The notes: a model not told the origin generated them from the letters alone. A stretch of 5,876 nt of DNA from Bacteroidales bacterium UBA7569 (GCA_002477945.1 DLLF01000004.1:82230-88105); one strand, 5' to 3'; positions 1 through 5,292 are shown, numbered from the stretch's first letter. Program-made: numbers and translations.

Positions 1-4
1 TTGG

Positions 5-38
5 TTTCTTTTCTTTTGGTCAGGCAAAAGAAAAGAAA
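5..38. repeat. 14-bp perfect A/T-rich inverted repeat (hairpin)
   Basis: Arms tttcttttcttttg (5-18) and caaaagaaaagaaa (25-38) are exact reverse complements around a 6-base loop (gtcagg). The stem is long but contains only six G:C pairs. It could be the end of a transcript entering from the left, or a dispersed intergenic repeat. No U-run follows cleanly on either strand, so a terminator role is a guess. Confidence 0.6.
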
Positions 39-92
39 AACTAATCATAAAATTTATTTGTGTGCTTCAAACAATGAGTGGAAAAGTGTACT

Positions 93-222
93 TAATTCCG
101 CCAACGGGTTTATTCGTCTTATTTGTTTAGTCCAATTAGCCTATTTGTCTGATTTGTCTAAGTTGTCTCATCATCCCTCGAACTTCTCGAACAACTGGGA
201 CGTCTGTCTGTTGGCGGAATTA
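93..222. mobile_element. Candidate MITE-like unit with 11-13-bp terminal inverted repeats
   Basis: Bases 93-105 (taattccgccaac) and 210-222 (gttggcggaatta) are perfect reverse complements 104 bases apart. If the outer TA at each end is a target duplication, the unit is 95-220 (126 bp) with 11-bp ends, a form typical of non-autonomous elements mobilised by IS630/mariner-type transposases. No transposase lies in the window. The TA is itself part of the symmetry, so a duplication cannot be proven from one copy. The alternative is a long-range RNA stem enclosing about 104 bases. The open frame through it (1-297) has no recognisable protein features. Confidence 0.35.
143..169. repeat. 9-bp degenerate tandem repeat (three TTGTCT-bearing units)
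   Basis: Units atttgtctg, atttgtcta and agttgtctc follow each other exactly, each carrying TTGTCT (145-150, 154-159, 163-168). Weaker relatives (attcgtctt, atttgttta) precede them at 112-129. The tract lies inside the MITE-like inverted-repeat unit. No function can be assigned. Confidence 0.5.
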
Positions 223-300
223 GTTGGCAAAGCGAATGTCATCGTGTCAATTCCTTCATCCCTTGTGCAGGGTGTCAAAAATAGAGCGAAATCTTGACTC

Positions 301-339
301 GCGGGAACATCTGCGGGATGTCCCCGCTCAGCACTTTTT
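301..339 (+). terminator. GC-rich hairpin followed by T run (possible terminator)
   Basis: Arms gcgggaacatc (301-311) and gatgtccccgc (317-327) pair over 11 positions with one mismatch (A306/C322) and a 5-base loop. A T5 run lies at 335-339, seven bases after the stem. The shape is that of an intrinsic terminator with a spaced U tract, but no gene ends just upstream. It may instead be a structured element of the intergenic repeat region to its left. Confidence 0.4.
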
Positions 340-376
340 GCGAAATAAATAACAAGACATTTTTTCTTGCAAAATG

Positions 377-408
377 TTTGCTCAACCGGAAACTATGTGG
401 TAACTTTG
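377..408 (+). promoter_or_regulatory. Bacteroidetes-type promoter (TTTG-N20-TAACTTTG)
   Basis: A TTTG at 377-380 (-33 box) stands 20 bases before TAACTTTG at 401-408 (-7 box, consensus TAnnTTTG), predicting a transcript starting near 415. The first convincing start codon downstream is at 756, giving a leader of about 340 bases. A second -7-like TATTTTTG at 442-449 lacks a matching -33 box. Confidence 0.55.
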
Positions 409-755
409 CAACCGTCAATGTAGAGATATGCTTGTTATGAGTATTTTTGCACAACGATTTGTCACACACAATGCAATAGGGCATTATAGAGTTTGGAACG
501 AAACTTGTTGTGTTGGTGCGTGTTTCCCCCTCAAAAATCTCTCAGCGTCTCCTCTTTCCATGAATCCTTAACGCCACTTTTGATACGCTATGAATACCTG
601 CCATGAAACACAATATCCTCACTTGATGAAACACCCGAATCTTCGTGTGTCTCGTTTTGCTGTGTGTGAAAAAGGTGGTTATGCTCATGGTGAAAGAAAG
701 CAGCCTCTCATTTGTTTCAAGGAACGTTACTGTATGTCCATATTTCAGTAGTACC
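409..755. other. Gene-free interval upstream of the BRO-N gene
   Basis: No open frame here resembles a known protein. Open frames on the minus strand (484-275, 856-542) are short, lack family features and end over the flanking elements. ATGAA recurs at 560, 588, 603 and 626 without a regular spacing. The interval could be a long 5' leader of the BRO-N gene, a small RNA transcribed from the promoter at 377-408, or remains of a decayed gene. The sequence alone does not decide. Confidence 0.4.
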
Positions 756-1064
756 ATGAACCACGAGCAGCAGATACAACTCTTTGAAGACCGCAAGGTC
801 CGCACCGTATGGGACTCCGAGCAGGAGAAATGGTATTTCTCCATTGTGGATGTCATTCAAGTATTAACCGATAGCCACAATGCGCGCGAGTATTGGAGCG
901 TATTGAAGACGCGCCTAAAGAAAGAAGGCTGCGAGTTGACTATAATTTGTAGTCAACTGAAATTACGTATTGCAGAATGGACGGAAAGCGTGACAAATTG
1001 TCACACTTTGGGATTACTTGTGGCAAATGAAAGCGTTACAACTTGTAACGCTTTGCTTGAATAA
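756..1064 (+). CDS. Truncated BRO-N antirepressor-like protein with palindrome-encoded tail
   Basis: The 102-aa product starts MNHEQQIQLFEDRKVRTVWD and continues with WYFSIVDVIQVLTDS and YWSVLKTRLKKEG (residues 26-58). This is the N-terminal half of the BRO-N / prophage antirepressor fold found in many Bacteroidales 'DNA-damage-inducible D'-like proteins, presumed DNA-binding regulators. ELTIICSQLKL (60-70) matches the family's E-V-V-T-N-C-H-x-L-K-M stretch. The usual continuation (A-D-G-K..T-D-V-A-D-T-E-Q-L-F) is missing and the protein ends 32 residues later, so it is shorter than full-length relatives of roughly 200 aa or more. A relic of that continuation may sit in the +2 frame at 977 (MDGKRDK), suggesting frameshift or rearrangement. 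The tail repeats the earlier motif as ESVTNCHTL (77-85) and ESVTTCNAL (92-100). The start at 756 was chosen because family homology begins there; an in-frame ATG at 645 would add 37 unlike residues. It may be a functional short form or a decaying gene. Confidence 0.7.
   Translation: MNHEQQIQLFEDRKVRTVWDSEQEKWYFSIVDVIQVLTDSHNAREYWSVLKTRLKKEGCELTIICSQLKLRIAEWTESVTNCHTLGLLVANESVTTCNALLE
934..958 (+). repeat. 25-bp coding palindrome, copy 1
   Basis: Arms agttgactataa and ttgtagtcaact flank a central T (946). They are complementary except at one position (A943/G949, mutually mismatched). The copy encodes ELTIICSQL, the part of the motif native to the BRO-N family, and is therefore the likely ancestor of the two downstream copies. 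Confidence 0.75.
985..1009 (+). repeat. 25-bp coding palindrome, copy 2
   Basis: Arms aaagcgtgacaa and ttgtcacacttt flank a central A (997) with one mismatched pair (G990... A1004 side). It encodes ESVTNCHTL. Its centre is 51 bases (17 codons) after copy 1, so the reading phase is identical. Confidence 0.8.
1030..1054 (+). repeat. 25-bp coding palindrome, copy 3 (perfect)
   Basis: Arms aaagcgttacaa and ttgtaacgcttt flank a central C (1042) and are perfectly complementary over 12 pairs. It encodes ESVTTCNAL. Its centre is 45 bases (15 codons) after copy 2, again in the same phase. Relative to copy 2 a G:C pair is replaced by T:A, a compensated change. Confidence 0.85.
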
Positions 1065-1130
1065 TACCCACCAACGAATGATACAAATCATTATATAAAA
1101 CAAACAATTAACTATTTAAACAAATTCATT

Positions 1131-3374
1131 ATGAAAAGATTATCTATCTTTTTCGCCGCGCTATTAGTGAGCGTAGGTAGTATCTTTGCTCAAGAGGAAG
1201 TCTATAAGACTGCATTATTTGGCAAAGATTACAACTCAAAAGGAGTAAGTAGTTACTCCAATAGTTGGTCAAGCACAACTAATAAATTTGTTGTTGATAT
1301 TGTTAACTTTAACAACAATAACAACGGTTGGGATTATATCAAATGTGGCAGTAAAAAGAATACTTCAGTAGCAACTATTACCACAAAAGCCGCTATTGAC
1401 AAAGCCATCACAAAAGTGGTTGTTACTTTGGATAAAGTTACTGTTGCAAATTTGAACTCCACCACTTTGATAGTAGCATCAGATGCTGCTTTTACGCAAG
1501 ATGTACAGACCATCACAGTTACTGCTGCTCAAGGCGCGCTACCGTATGTAGTAACAACCCCGACTAAGGATATGTTTTACAAACTGACTTACGATTGTAA
1601 GAAGAGTTCTAATGGTTTTGTACAGATTTCCAAGATTGAATACTATGCAAGTGCAGCCGAAATCCCCGCTACCGCCATTGCTTTGGACAAAGAGACCATT
1701 ACTTTGGACAAGGGTGCTACCGAGCAACTGACTGCTACACTCACTCCTGCTGATGCCACTACGGCTGTCGTATGGACTACCGAAAATGCAGAGGTGGCTA
1801 CCGTGGAGAAAGGCTTGGTTACCGCGGTAGGTGTAGGTACTACCAACATCGTGGCTACCGTTACCCCCGCAGAGGGCACTACCTACACGGCTAAGTGCGC
1901 CGTTACCGTAGTGGCTGCTCCTGACGCTCCTGTATTCACCGTTACCGACCCTGTATTCGAGGGCACGATGAACGTGGCTATCACCGCAGCAGAAGGTATG
2001 GCAATCTACTACACCACCGATGGTGCAGAACCGACTATCGAGTCCACCAAATACGAGGCTCCTTTTGCTATCACCGCTACCACTACCGTGAAGGCTATCG
2101 CTTACGATGCTACCATCAGCAAAGCCAGTGTGGCTGCCGAGATGACTTACATCAAGGCTATGACCTGCGCCGAAGCAAATGCCGCAGCCGACAAAGCAGA
2201 GATTATCCTGAATACGGTAACCGTTGTTTATGCCAATGGTGCTAATATCTATGTGGCAGACGCTACCGGTACCACGCTCGTTCACTCGTATGACCTCAAG
2301 GATAAGTTACAAGCAGGTCAGGTAGTAAAGGGTATCAAAGGTTCTATGAAAATCTTCAATGGACTTCCGGAGATAGAGCCGAGCGTTGCTCTTGCAGACC
2401 TCACCATCACCGAGGGTACCGTTCCTACTCCTGAGGTTATCACCGCAGTTCCCACAATGGCTGACATCAACAAGTACATCAAGATGGAAGGTGTGACTAT
2501 GAATGCTGCTTCCTTCACCTCTGAAGGTAGGCAATCCGTAAAGGGTACTTTCGCTGAGACCGAACTTACATTCTACAACACATTCAAAATTGACCAAGAG
2601 TTTGAGGCTGCTGAATACAATATCATCGGTTTTGTTAGTGCTTACAAGACTATGCAGATTGCAGTGGTAAGTGCCGAAGGCATTATCAACTGGGAACTCA
2701 ATGGCGGTAGAGTCGCAGCCGCTGTTCCGACCAATGCTGAACTTTGGGAGGCATTCAAGCCCTACTACAATGAGTTCTATTCTTTGAAACGTGCAGACCA
2801 ACCTATTGACAAAGTATCTACATTTGCACCTGCATTTATGCAAAAGATTATGACCGATGAAACGTCTGAATATAAATGGCTGGGCGATTATATCTATGCT
2901 CAAGCAACTGAGCAAGGTTATACTCTAAGTACCGATATGGCTAATGCCACAGAAAGTCCTTGGCGTTGGAGTGCACATGCATTCTTCAATTGCTCGCCTG
3001 CAAATTCTCTTGCAGTAAAAGTTGCAGGATTTGAGACTGCGGGCAAGCCCGAGGCATGGGGTGCGGCTTATCAAGCAGTACACGATGCAGTATTGCCGAC
3101 TACCGTCAGCGAGGAATACACGCTGCCGACTCCTACCAAAATGGGTGCTACATTCTTGGGCTGGTTCGACAATGAGAAGTGCGAGGGCGATGCTCTGACC
3201 ACTATCCCCGCCAACTACGCCGGTACGCTCTACGCATCGTGGAAAGAGGTTGGCACCTCTGTGGATGACATCAACGCTAACAGCGCAACAGTAGAGAAGA
3301 TTGTCCGCAACGGTCAGGTATTGATTATCCGCGATGGCAAGACCTACAACATGATGGGTCAAATCGTTGAGTAA
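1131..3374 (+). CDS. Secreted multidomain surface protein (Ig-like, chitobiase C-terminal-like, OB-like, InlB repeat)
   Basis: The 747-aa protein opens with a clear signal peptide (MKRLSIFFAALLVSVGSIFA, cut before QEE), which fixes the start. Segments in order: beta-sandwich of unknown ligand (about 21-173); Big_2-type Ig domain (about 179-261, ALDKETITLDKGATEQLTAT); chitobiase/beta-hexosaminidase C-terminal-type domain (about 266-342, IYYTTDGAEPT); OB-like beta segment (about 345-518); a helical, Trp/Tyr-rich segment (about 535-655); InlB/Listeria-Bacteroides repeat (about 660-705, GATFLGWFDNEKCEGD...LYASWK); and a short tail (720-747, KIVRNGQVLIIRDGKTYNM) like the last strands of a Por-secretion / type IX sorting domain. 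No catalytic domain is visible, so an adhesive or glycan-binding surface role is inferred. The tail is shorter than a classic type IX domain of about 70-80 residues. It appears monocistronic, with a strong terminator behind it. No consensus promoter was found in the 66 A/T-rich bases before it. Confidence 0.85.
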   Translation: MKRLSIFFAALLVSVGSIFAQEEVYKTALFGKDYNSKGVSSYSNSWSSTTNKFVVDIVNFNNNNNGWDYIKCGSKKNTSVATITTKAAIDKAITKVVVTLDKVTVANLNSTTLIVASDAAFTQDVQTITVTAAQGALPYVVTTPTKDMFYKLTYDCKKSSNGFVQISKIEYYASAAEIPATAIALDKETITLDKGATEQLTATLTPADATTAVVWTTENAEVATVEKGLVTAVGVGTTNIVATVTPAEGTTYTAKCAVTVVAAPDAPVFTVTDPVFEGTMNVAITAAEGMAIYYTTDGAEPTIESTKYEAPFAITATTTVKAIAYDATISKASVAAEMTYIKAMTCAEANAAADKAEIILNTVTVVYANGANIYVADATGTTLVHSYDLKDKLQAGQVVKGIKGSMKIFNGLPEIEPSVALADLTITEGTVPTPEVITAVPTMADINKYIKMEGVTMNAASFTSEGRQSVKGTFAETELTFYNTFKIDQEFEAAEYNIIGFVSAYKTMQIAVVSAEGIINWELNGGRVAAAVPTNAELWEAFKPYYNEFYSLKRADQPIDKVSTFAPAFMQKIMTDETSEYKWLGDYIYAQATEQGYTLSTDMANATESPWRWSAHAFFNCSPANSLAVKVAGFETAGKPEAWGAAYQAVHDAVLPTTVSEEYTLPTPTKMGATFLGWFDNEKCEGDALTTIPANYAGTLYASWKEVGTSVDDINANSATVEKIVRNGQVLIIRDGKTYNMMGQIVE

Positions 3375-3389
3375 TACTAACCAACTCAT

Positions 3390-3419
3390 AAGATGTTCCC
3401 AATCGTATGAGAACATCTT
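3390..3419 (+). other. 9-bp hairpin between stop codon and terminator
   Basis: Arms aagatgttc (3390-3398) and gaacatctt (3411-3419) are perfect complements with a 12-base loop. No T run follows. It lies 15 bases after the surface protein's stop and may protect the 3' end of the mRNA or assist termination. A competing pairing (ctcata / tatgag) overlaps it. Confidence 0.5.
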
Positions 3420-3426
3420 GCAAGCA

Positions 3427-3461
3427 AAGAGGGCTGCTCTGATGGAGCAGCCCTCTTCTTT
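3427..3461 (+). terminator. Strong intrinsic terminator of the surface protein gene
   Basis: A perfect 13-bp stem, aagagggctgctc (3427-3439) with gagcagccctctt (3445-3457), encloses the loop tgatg and runs into ctttg. The A-rich 5' side (caaag) means it could also act on transcripts from the right. Confidence 0.85.
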
Positions 3462-3820
3462 GTCAATATATAATCTTCCATGTTACTATACTCCTAACCC
3501 GCTATAAAATGTAGGCTTGTTATTTGTTACCTTTTGTTTCTTGTTTGTCTTGTAAATCTCATGAAACCTGTGCGAATGGTTTTACGACCTCTCAAGCCGA
3601 CCTCAAAGACTCCTCAACGACTCCTCATCAAGCGGTCAATAGGATTGGGAAAGGTCTTTCTTTCACTTCCTTCTGAGAAATGGGAGATGCCGGATATGTA
3701 ATATCGTAAATTTTAGACATTCTTGACGGGGTATTATTGTGGAAATCTTGGGATACGTAGGAATCTGCTTTGCGGGGTTGAGTGGACGGATTCATGGGGC
3801 ATGGGGATGTCATAGACTAT
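3462..3820. other. Gene-free spacer
   Basis: No open frame with protein-like features was found. The minus-strand frame 3813-3628 is low-complexity and resembles nothing known. Small items: an 11-bp tandem pair, gactcctcaac then gactcctcatc (3608-3629), within a tract of repeated gacctc/gactcc words, and scattered weak hairpins. No consensus promoter was seen. It may be decayed coding sequence. Confidence 0.5.
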
Positions 3821-3828
3821 GATACAAT

Positions 3829-3860
3829 AAAAAACGGTTGCATACGAACCGTATGCAACC
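3829..3860 (-). terminator. Intrinsic terminator of the flavoprotein gene
   Basis: Stem ggttgcatac (3836-3845) pairs perfectly with gtatgcaacc (3851-3860) around a 5-base loop. On the minus strand it is followed by a run of six U (plus-strand A 3829-3834). It lies 27 bases beyond the minus-strand stop codon at 3888. Confidence 0.85.
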
Positions 3861-3887
3861 ATAAAGGAACTGAATGGGCGAATCCGA

Positions 3888-4424
3888 TTAGTGGATACTC
3901 TTGCCCATTGCGTAGGCCTTTTGGAGGGCGGGGTGTCCCTCTATCTCGCCCATGGCGGTGACACCGCCGGCGAAGACGTGTCCTGCCAGGTGTGCATGCT
4001 CGAAGCAGGCTATCCAACCGTTGAGGCCGTGCTCTGCGCCTTCGGGCGTCATCTCCTCGTCTTCGGATGCCGTGGTGAGCAGATAGATGTCGCGGAAGTG
4101 GTAGTCCGACGAGTAGAGCGGGTTGGCACGGTCAAGGAGCGTCTTCATCTGCCCGCTCATCTCGTAGTAGTAGATGGGGGTTGCGAAGACGATTGCGTCG
4201 GCATCGTGCATCTTGTCCACCATGGCGGGTGCATCGTCGCGAATGACACAACGCAGGGTCTTGGTACAGGCAAGGCACCCACGGCAGAACCGCAGGTCTT
4301 TGCCGCGTAAGGAGATGGTCTCCACCTCGTTGCCCGCCTCTTGTGCGCCACGTGCAAACTCCTTAGCCAATGCGTCCGAGTTGCTCTTAGGGCGCATACT
4401 GGTAGTGATAATCAATACTTTCAT
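3888..4424 (-). CDS. Iron-sulfur flavoprotein-like NAD(P)H-dependent oxidoreductase
   Basis: This 178-aa cytoplasmic flavodoxin-fold protein belongs to the NADPH-dependent FMN reductase / iron-sulfur flavoprotein group. The N-terminal strand and FMN-phosphate loop read MKVLIITTSMRPKSNSDAL (1-19). ATPIYYYEMSGQMKTLLDR (81-99) is the second flavin-binding loop and following helix. Cysteines 47, 50, 53 and 59 form C-x2-C-x2-C-x5-C, fitting the compact C-x2-C-x2-C-x(4-7)-C motif that binds a 4Fe-4S cluster in this family. The likely role is electron transfer or reduction of quinones, nitro or azo compounds using FMN; the substrate cannot be read from sequence. The start is supported by a consensus promoter 39 bases upstream and homology beginning at residue 1. 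It is a single-gene unit with its own terminator. The gene is visibly richer in G+C than the flanking spacers. Confidence 0.88.
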   Translation of the reverse strand: MKVLIITTSMRPKSNSDALAKEFARGAQEAGNEVETISLRGKDLRFCRGCLACTKTLRCVIRDDAPAMVDKMHDADAIVFATPIYYYEMSGQMKTLLDRANPLYSSDYHFRDIYLLTTASEDEEMTPEGAEHGLNGWIACFEHAHLAGHVFAGGVTAMGEIEGHPALQKAYAMGKSIH

Positions 4425-4439
4425 ATCTTATGCTTCTGC

Positions 4440-4454
4440 TTTCAGTTACTGAAA
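4440..4454. promoter_or_regulatory. 15-bp palindrome at the flavoprotein transcription start (candidate operator)
   Basis: Arms tttcagt (4440-4446) and actgaaa (4448-4454) are perfect around a central T. The site begins about nine bases downstream of the -7 box at 4463-4470, so it covers the predicted initial transcribed region, where a bound repressor would block initiation. No regulator gene lies next to it. Confidence 0.45.
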
Positions 4455-4462
4455 CAACGTGG

Positions 4463-4494
4463 CAAAGATACGCCTTTTCTTTGAGATATGCAAA
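4463..4494 (-). promoter_or_regulatory. Promoter of the flavoprotein gene (TTTG-N20-TATCTTTG)
   Basis: On the minus strand TTTG (4494-4491) is followed after 20 bases by TATCTTTG (4470-4463), a perfect match to the Bacteroidetes -33/-7 consensus. Transcription should start near 4456, giving a leader of about 32 bases before the ATG at 4424. Confidence 0.85.
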
Positions 4495-4588
4495 TGTATA
4501 TGCCGTTGTTTCTTTAGGCTTTGCGCTTTAGCGGTTAATTTTACTATCCGATAGCAATGCAGTTTTTACTCTTTTCAGGACAGCGTTC

Positions 4589-5166
4589 CTAAAAGTAGTG
4601 CCGTCTGACAATCACGAAGGCTGTCAGATTGCGTTGGCTATCTTGCCGGGTTTGTATTTGCTGAAGTTGGCTATGGGCTAAATGCTGTGCACCTTCGATA
4701 GCACTAACCCGTTTTGCCATTTCCTTGAGTCTAATTGCGGTGCCGGCTACATAGTTTGCGGACTGTACTCCGTAAGCATTCGTGCTATACCGTTTCTTCT
4801 GAAATACCAATTTGTTCACTACACTGTCATAGAGTACATCAATACCACCTTTTGCTGTGTGACTAATGGTATGTTCAAAGGTGGCTTCCGACTCGGACGT
4901 ATCTACGATTTTCTGTAGAGCCTTGAGCAAATCCGATTCCTCTGACATATCCAAGTATCCTAATGGCTTGGCGGAACCGTCCACCGGAGCAGTATTTACA
5001 CCACTTGCGGCAGACATCAAAAACTCCTTCGTCAAGGCAGGCATTGTAGAAGTCGCGTTTGCCTCATGCTTTTGTCGTGTCTGTATCGGGACCTGCGTAT
5101 AGGATAAGCAGAACATAAGCAGAACATAAGCAGATGATATGAATACTTTCGTAATACTTTAACCAT
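4589..5166 (-). CDS. Unrecognised probable exported protein with 11-bp repeat in the signal region
   Basis: The frame open from 5158 down to the stop at 4589 encodes a protein I do not recognise. From the first in-frame ATG (5116) it is 175 aa: MFCLSYTQVP at the N-terminus, a small/polar linker (about 11-55), an acidic stretch (DMSEESDLLKALQKIVD, 56-72), a mixed middle, and a probable coiled coil rich in K, E, Q and R (about 128-160). Upstream in the same frame lies TKVFISSAYVLLMFCLSYTQ, which looks like a signal-peptide core but begins after ATT (5155-5153), not ATG. The good upstream start, ATG at 5166 (MVKVLRKYSYHLLMF), is out of frame because of the 11-bp tandem repeat; removing one unit would join it to this frame. 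The gene may be phase-variable, may start at 5116 or at ATT, or may be disabled. The range given runs to the ATG at 5166. No consensus promoter was found. Confidence 0.5.
5104..5134. repeat. 11-bp tandem repeat, 2.8 copies
   Basis: Unit ataagcagaac occurs at 5104-5114 and 5115-5125, with a partial ataagcaga at 5126-5134, without a mismatch. On the coding (minus) strand each unit contains CTGCTTATG and so carries an in-frame-capable ATG. Because 11 is not a multiple of 3, every gain or loss of a unit shifts the frame of the gene to its left. Confidence 0.85.
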
Positions 5167-5243
5167 ACCCACAAGCCACCCTTACCGTACCCTGAAGCCG
5201 TTCATACCTCTATGAAAGCGTCAAAATATATTGTTGCTTAGCA

Positions 5244-5260
5244 GGGCAATAGTATTGCCC
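5244..5260. promoter_or_regulatory. 17-bp palindrome in the divergent intergenic region
   Basis: Arms gggcaata (5244-5251) and tattgccc (5253-5260) are perfect around a central G. The site lies between the divergent gene starts, 32 bases before the -33 box of the DUF3791 promoter. It could be an operator or form a 7-bp hairpin with a 3-base loop. Confidence 0.45.
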
Positions 5261-5292
5261 GCCCTATCTCTGCCCCCTCATCTCTAATAGCA

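Noticed and set aside
1..297. Open frame of 98 codons on the plus strand
   Set aside because: It has no ATG at the window start (TTG), crosses the inverted-repeat unit and the 9-bp tandem tract, and has no recognisable domain or codon bias.
442..449. TATTTTTG as a second promoter -7 box
   Set aside because: No TTTG lies at a suitable distance upstream (about 418-421).
275..484. Minus-strand open frame of 69 codons
   Set aside because: It reads through the GC-rich hairpin and the plus-strand promoter. The composition is not protein-like, although the sequence resembles short spurious frames often seen over repeated intergenic elements.
645..755. Upstream ATG extension of the BRO-N gene
   Set aside because: The 37 extra residues do not resemble the family, whose conserved sequence begins at the ATG at 756.
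934..1054. CRISPR-like array
   Set aside because: There are only three copies, palindromic and diverged, with spacings of 26 and 20 bases, inside an open reading frame; no cas genes are present.
1080..1096. Short A/T hairpin (aatgat ... atcatt) before the surface protein gene
   Set aside because: Only six A/T-rich pairs without other support; expected by chance in such sequence.
1539..2285. 248-codon minus-strand open frame opposite the surface protein gene
   Set aside because: It is rich in Gly, Ser, His and Cys and arises from the biased ACC/GCT codons of the strong plus-strand gene; it is a shadow frame. The same applies to 2307-2915 and 2925-3416.
3628..3813. Minus-strand open frame of 61 codons in the spacer
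   Set aside because: It has no domain, promoter or neighbour relationship, and its start is in low-complexity sequence.
3891..4310. 139-codon plus-strand frame opposite the flavoprotein
   Set aside because: The minus-strand gene has clear family motifs, promoter and terminator; this frame is its shadow in G+C-rich DNA.
4682..5102. Two plus-strand frames opposite the unrecognised exported-type gene
   Set aside because: They are short (78 codons each), in different frames, and without motifs; the minus frame is open over the whole interval.
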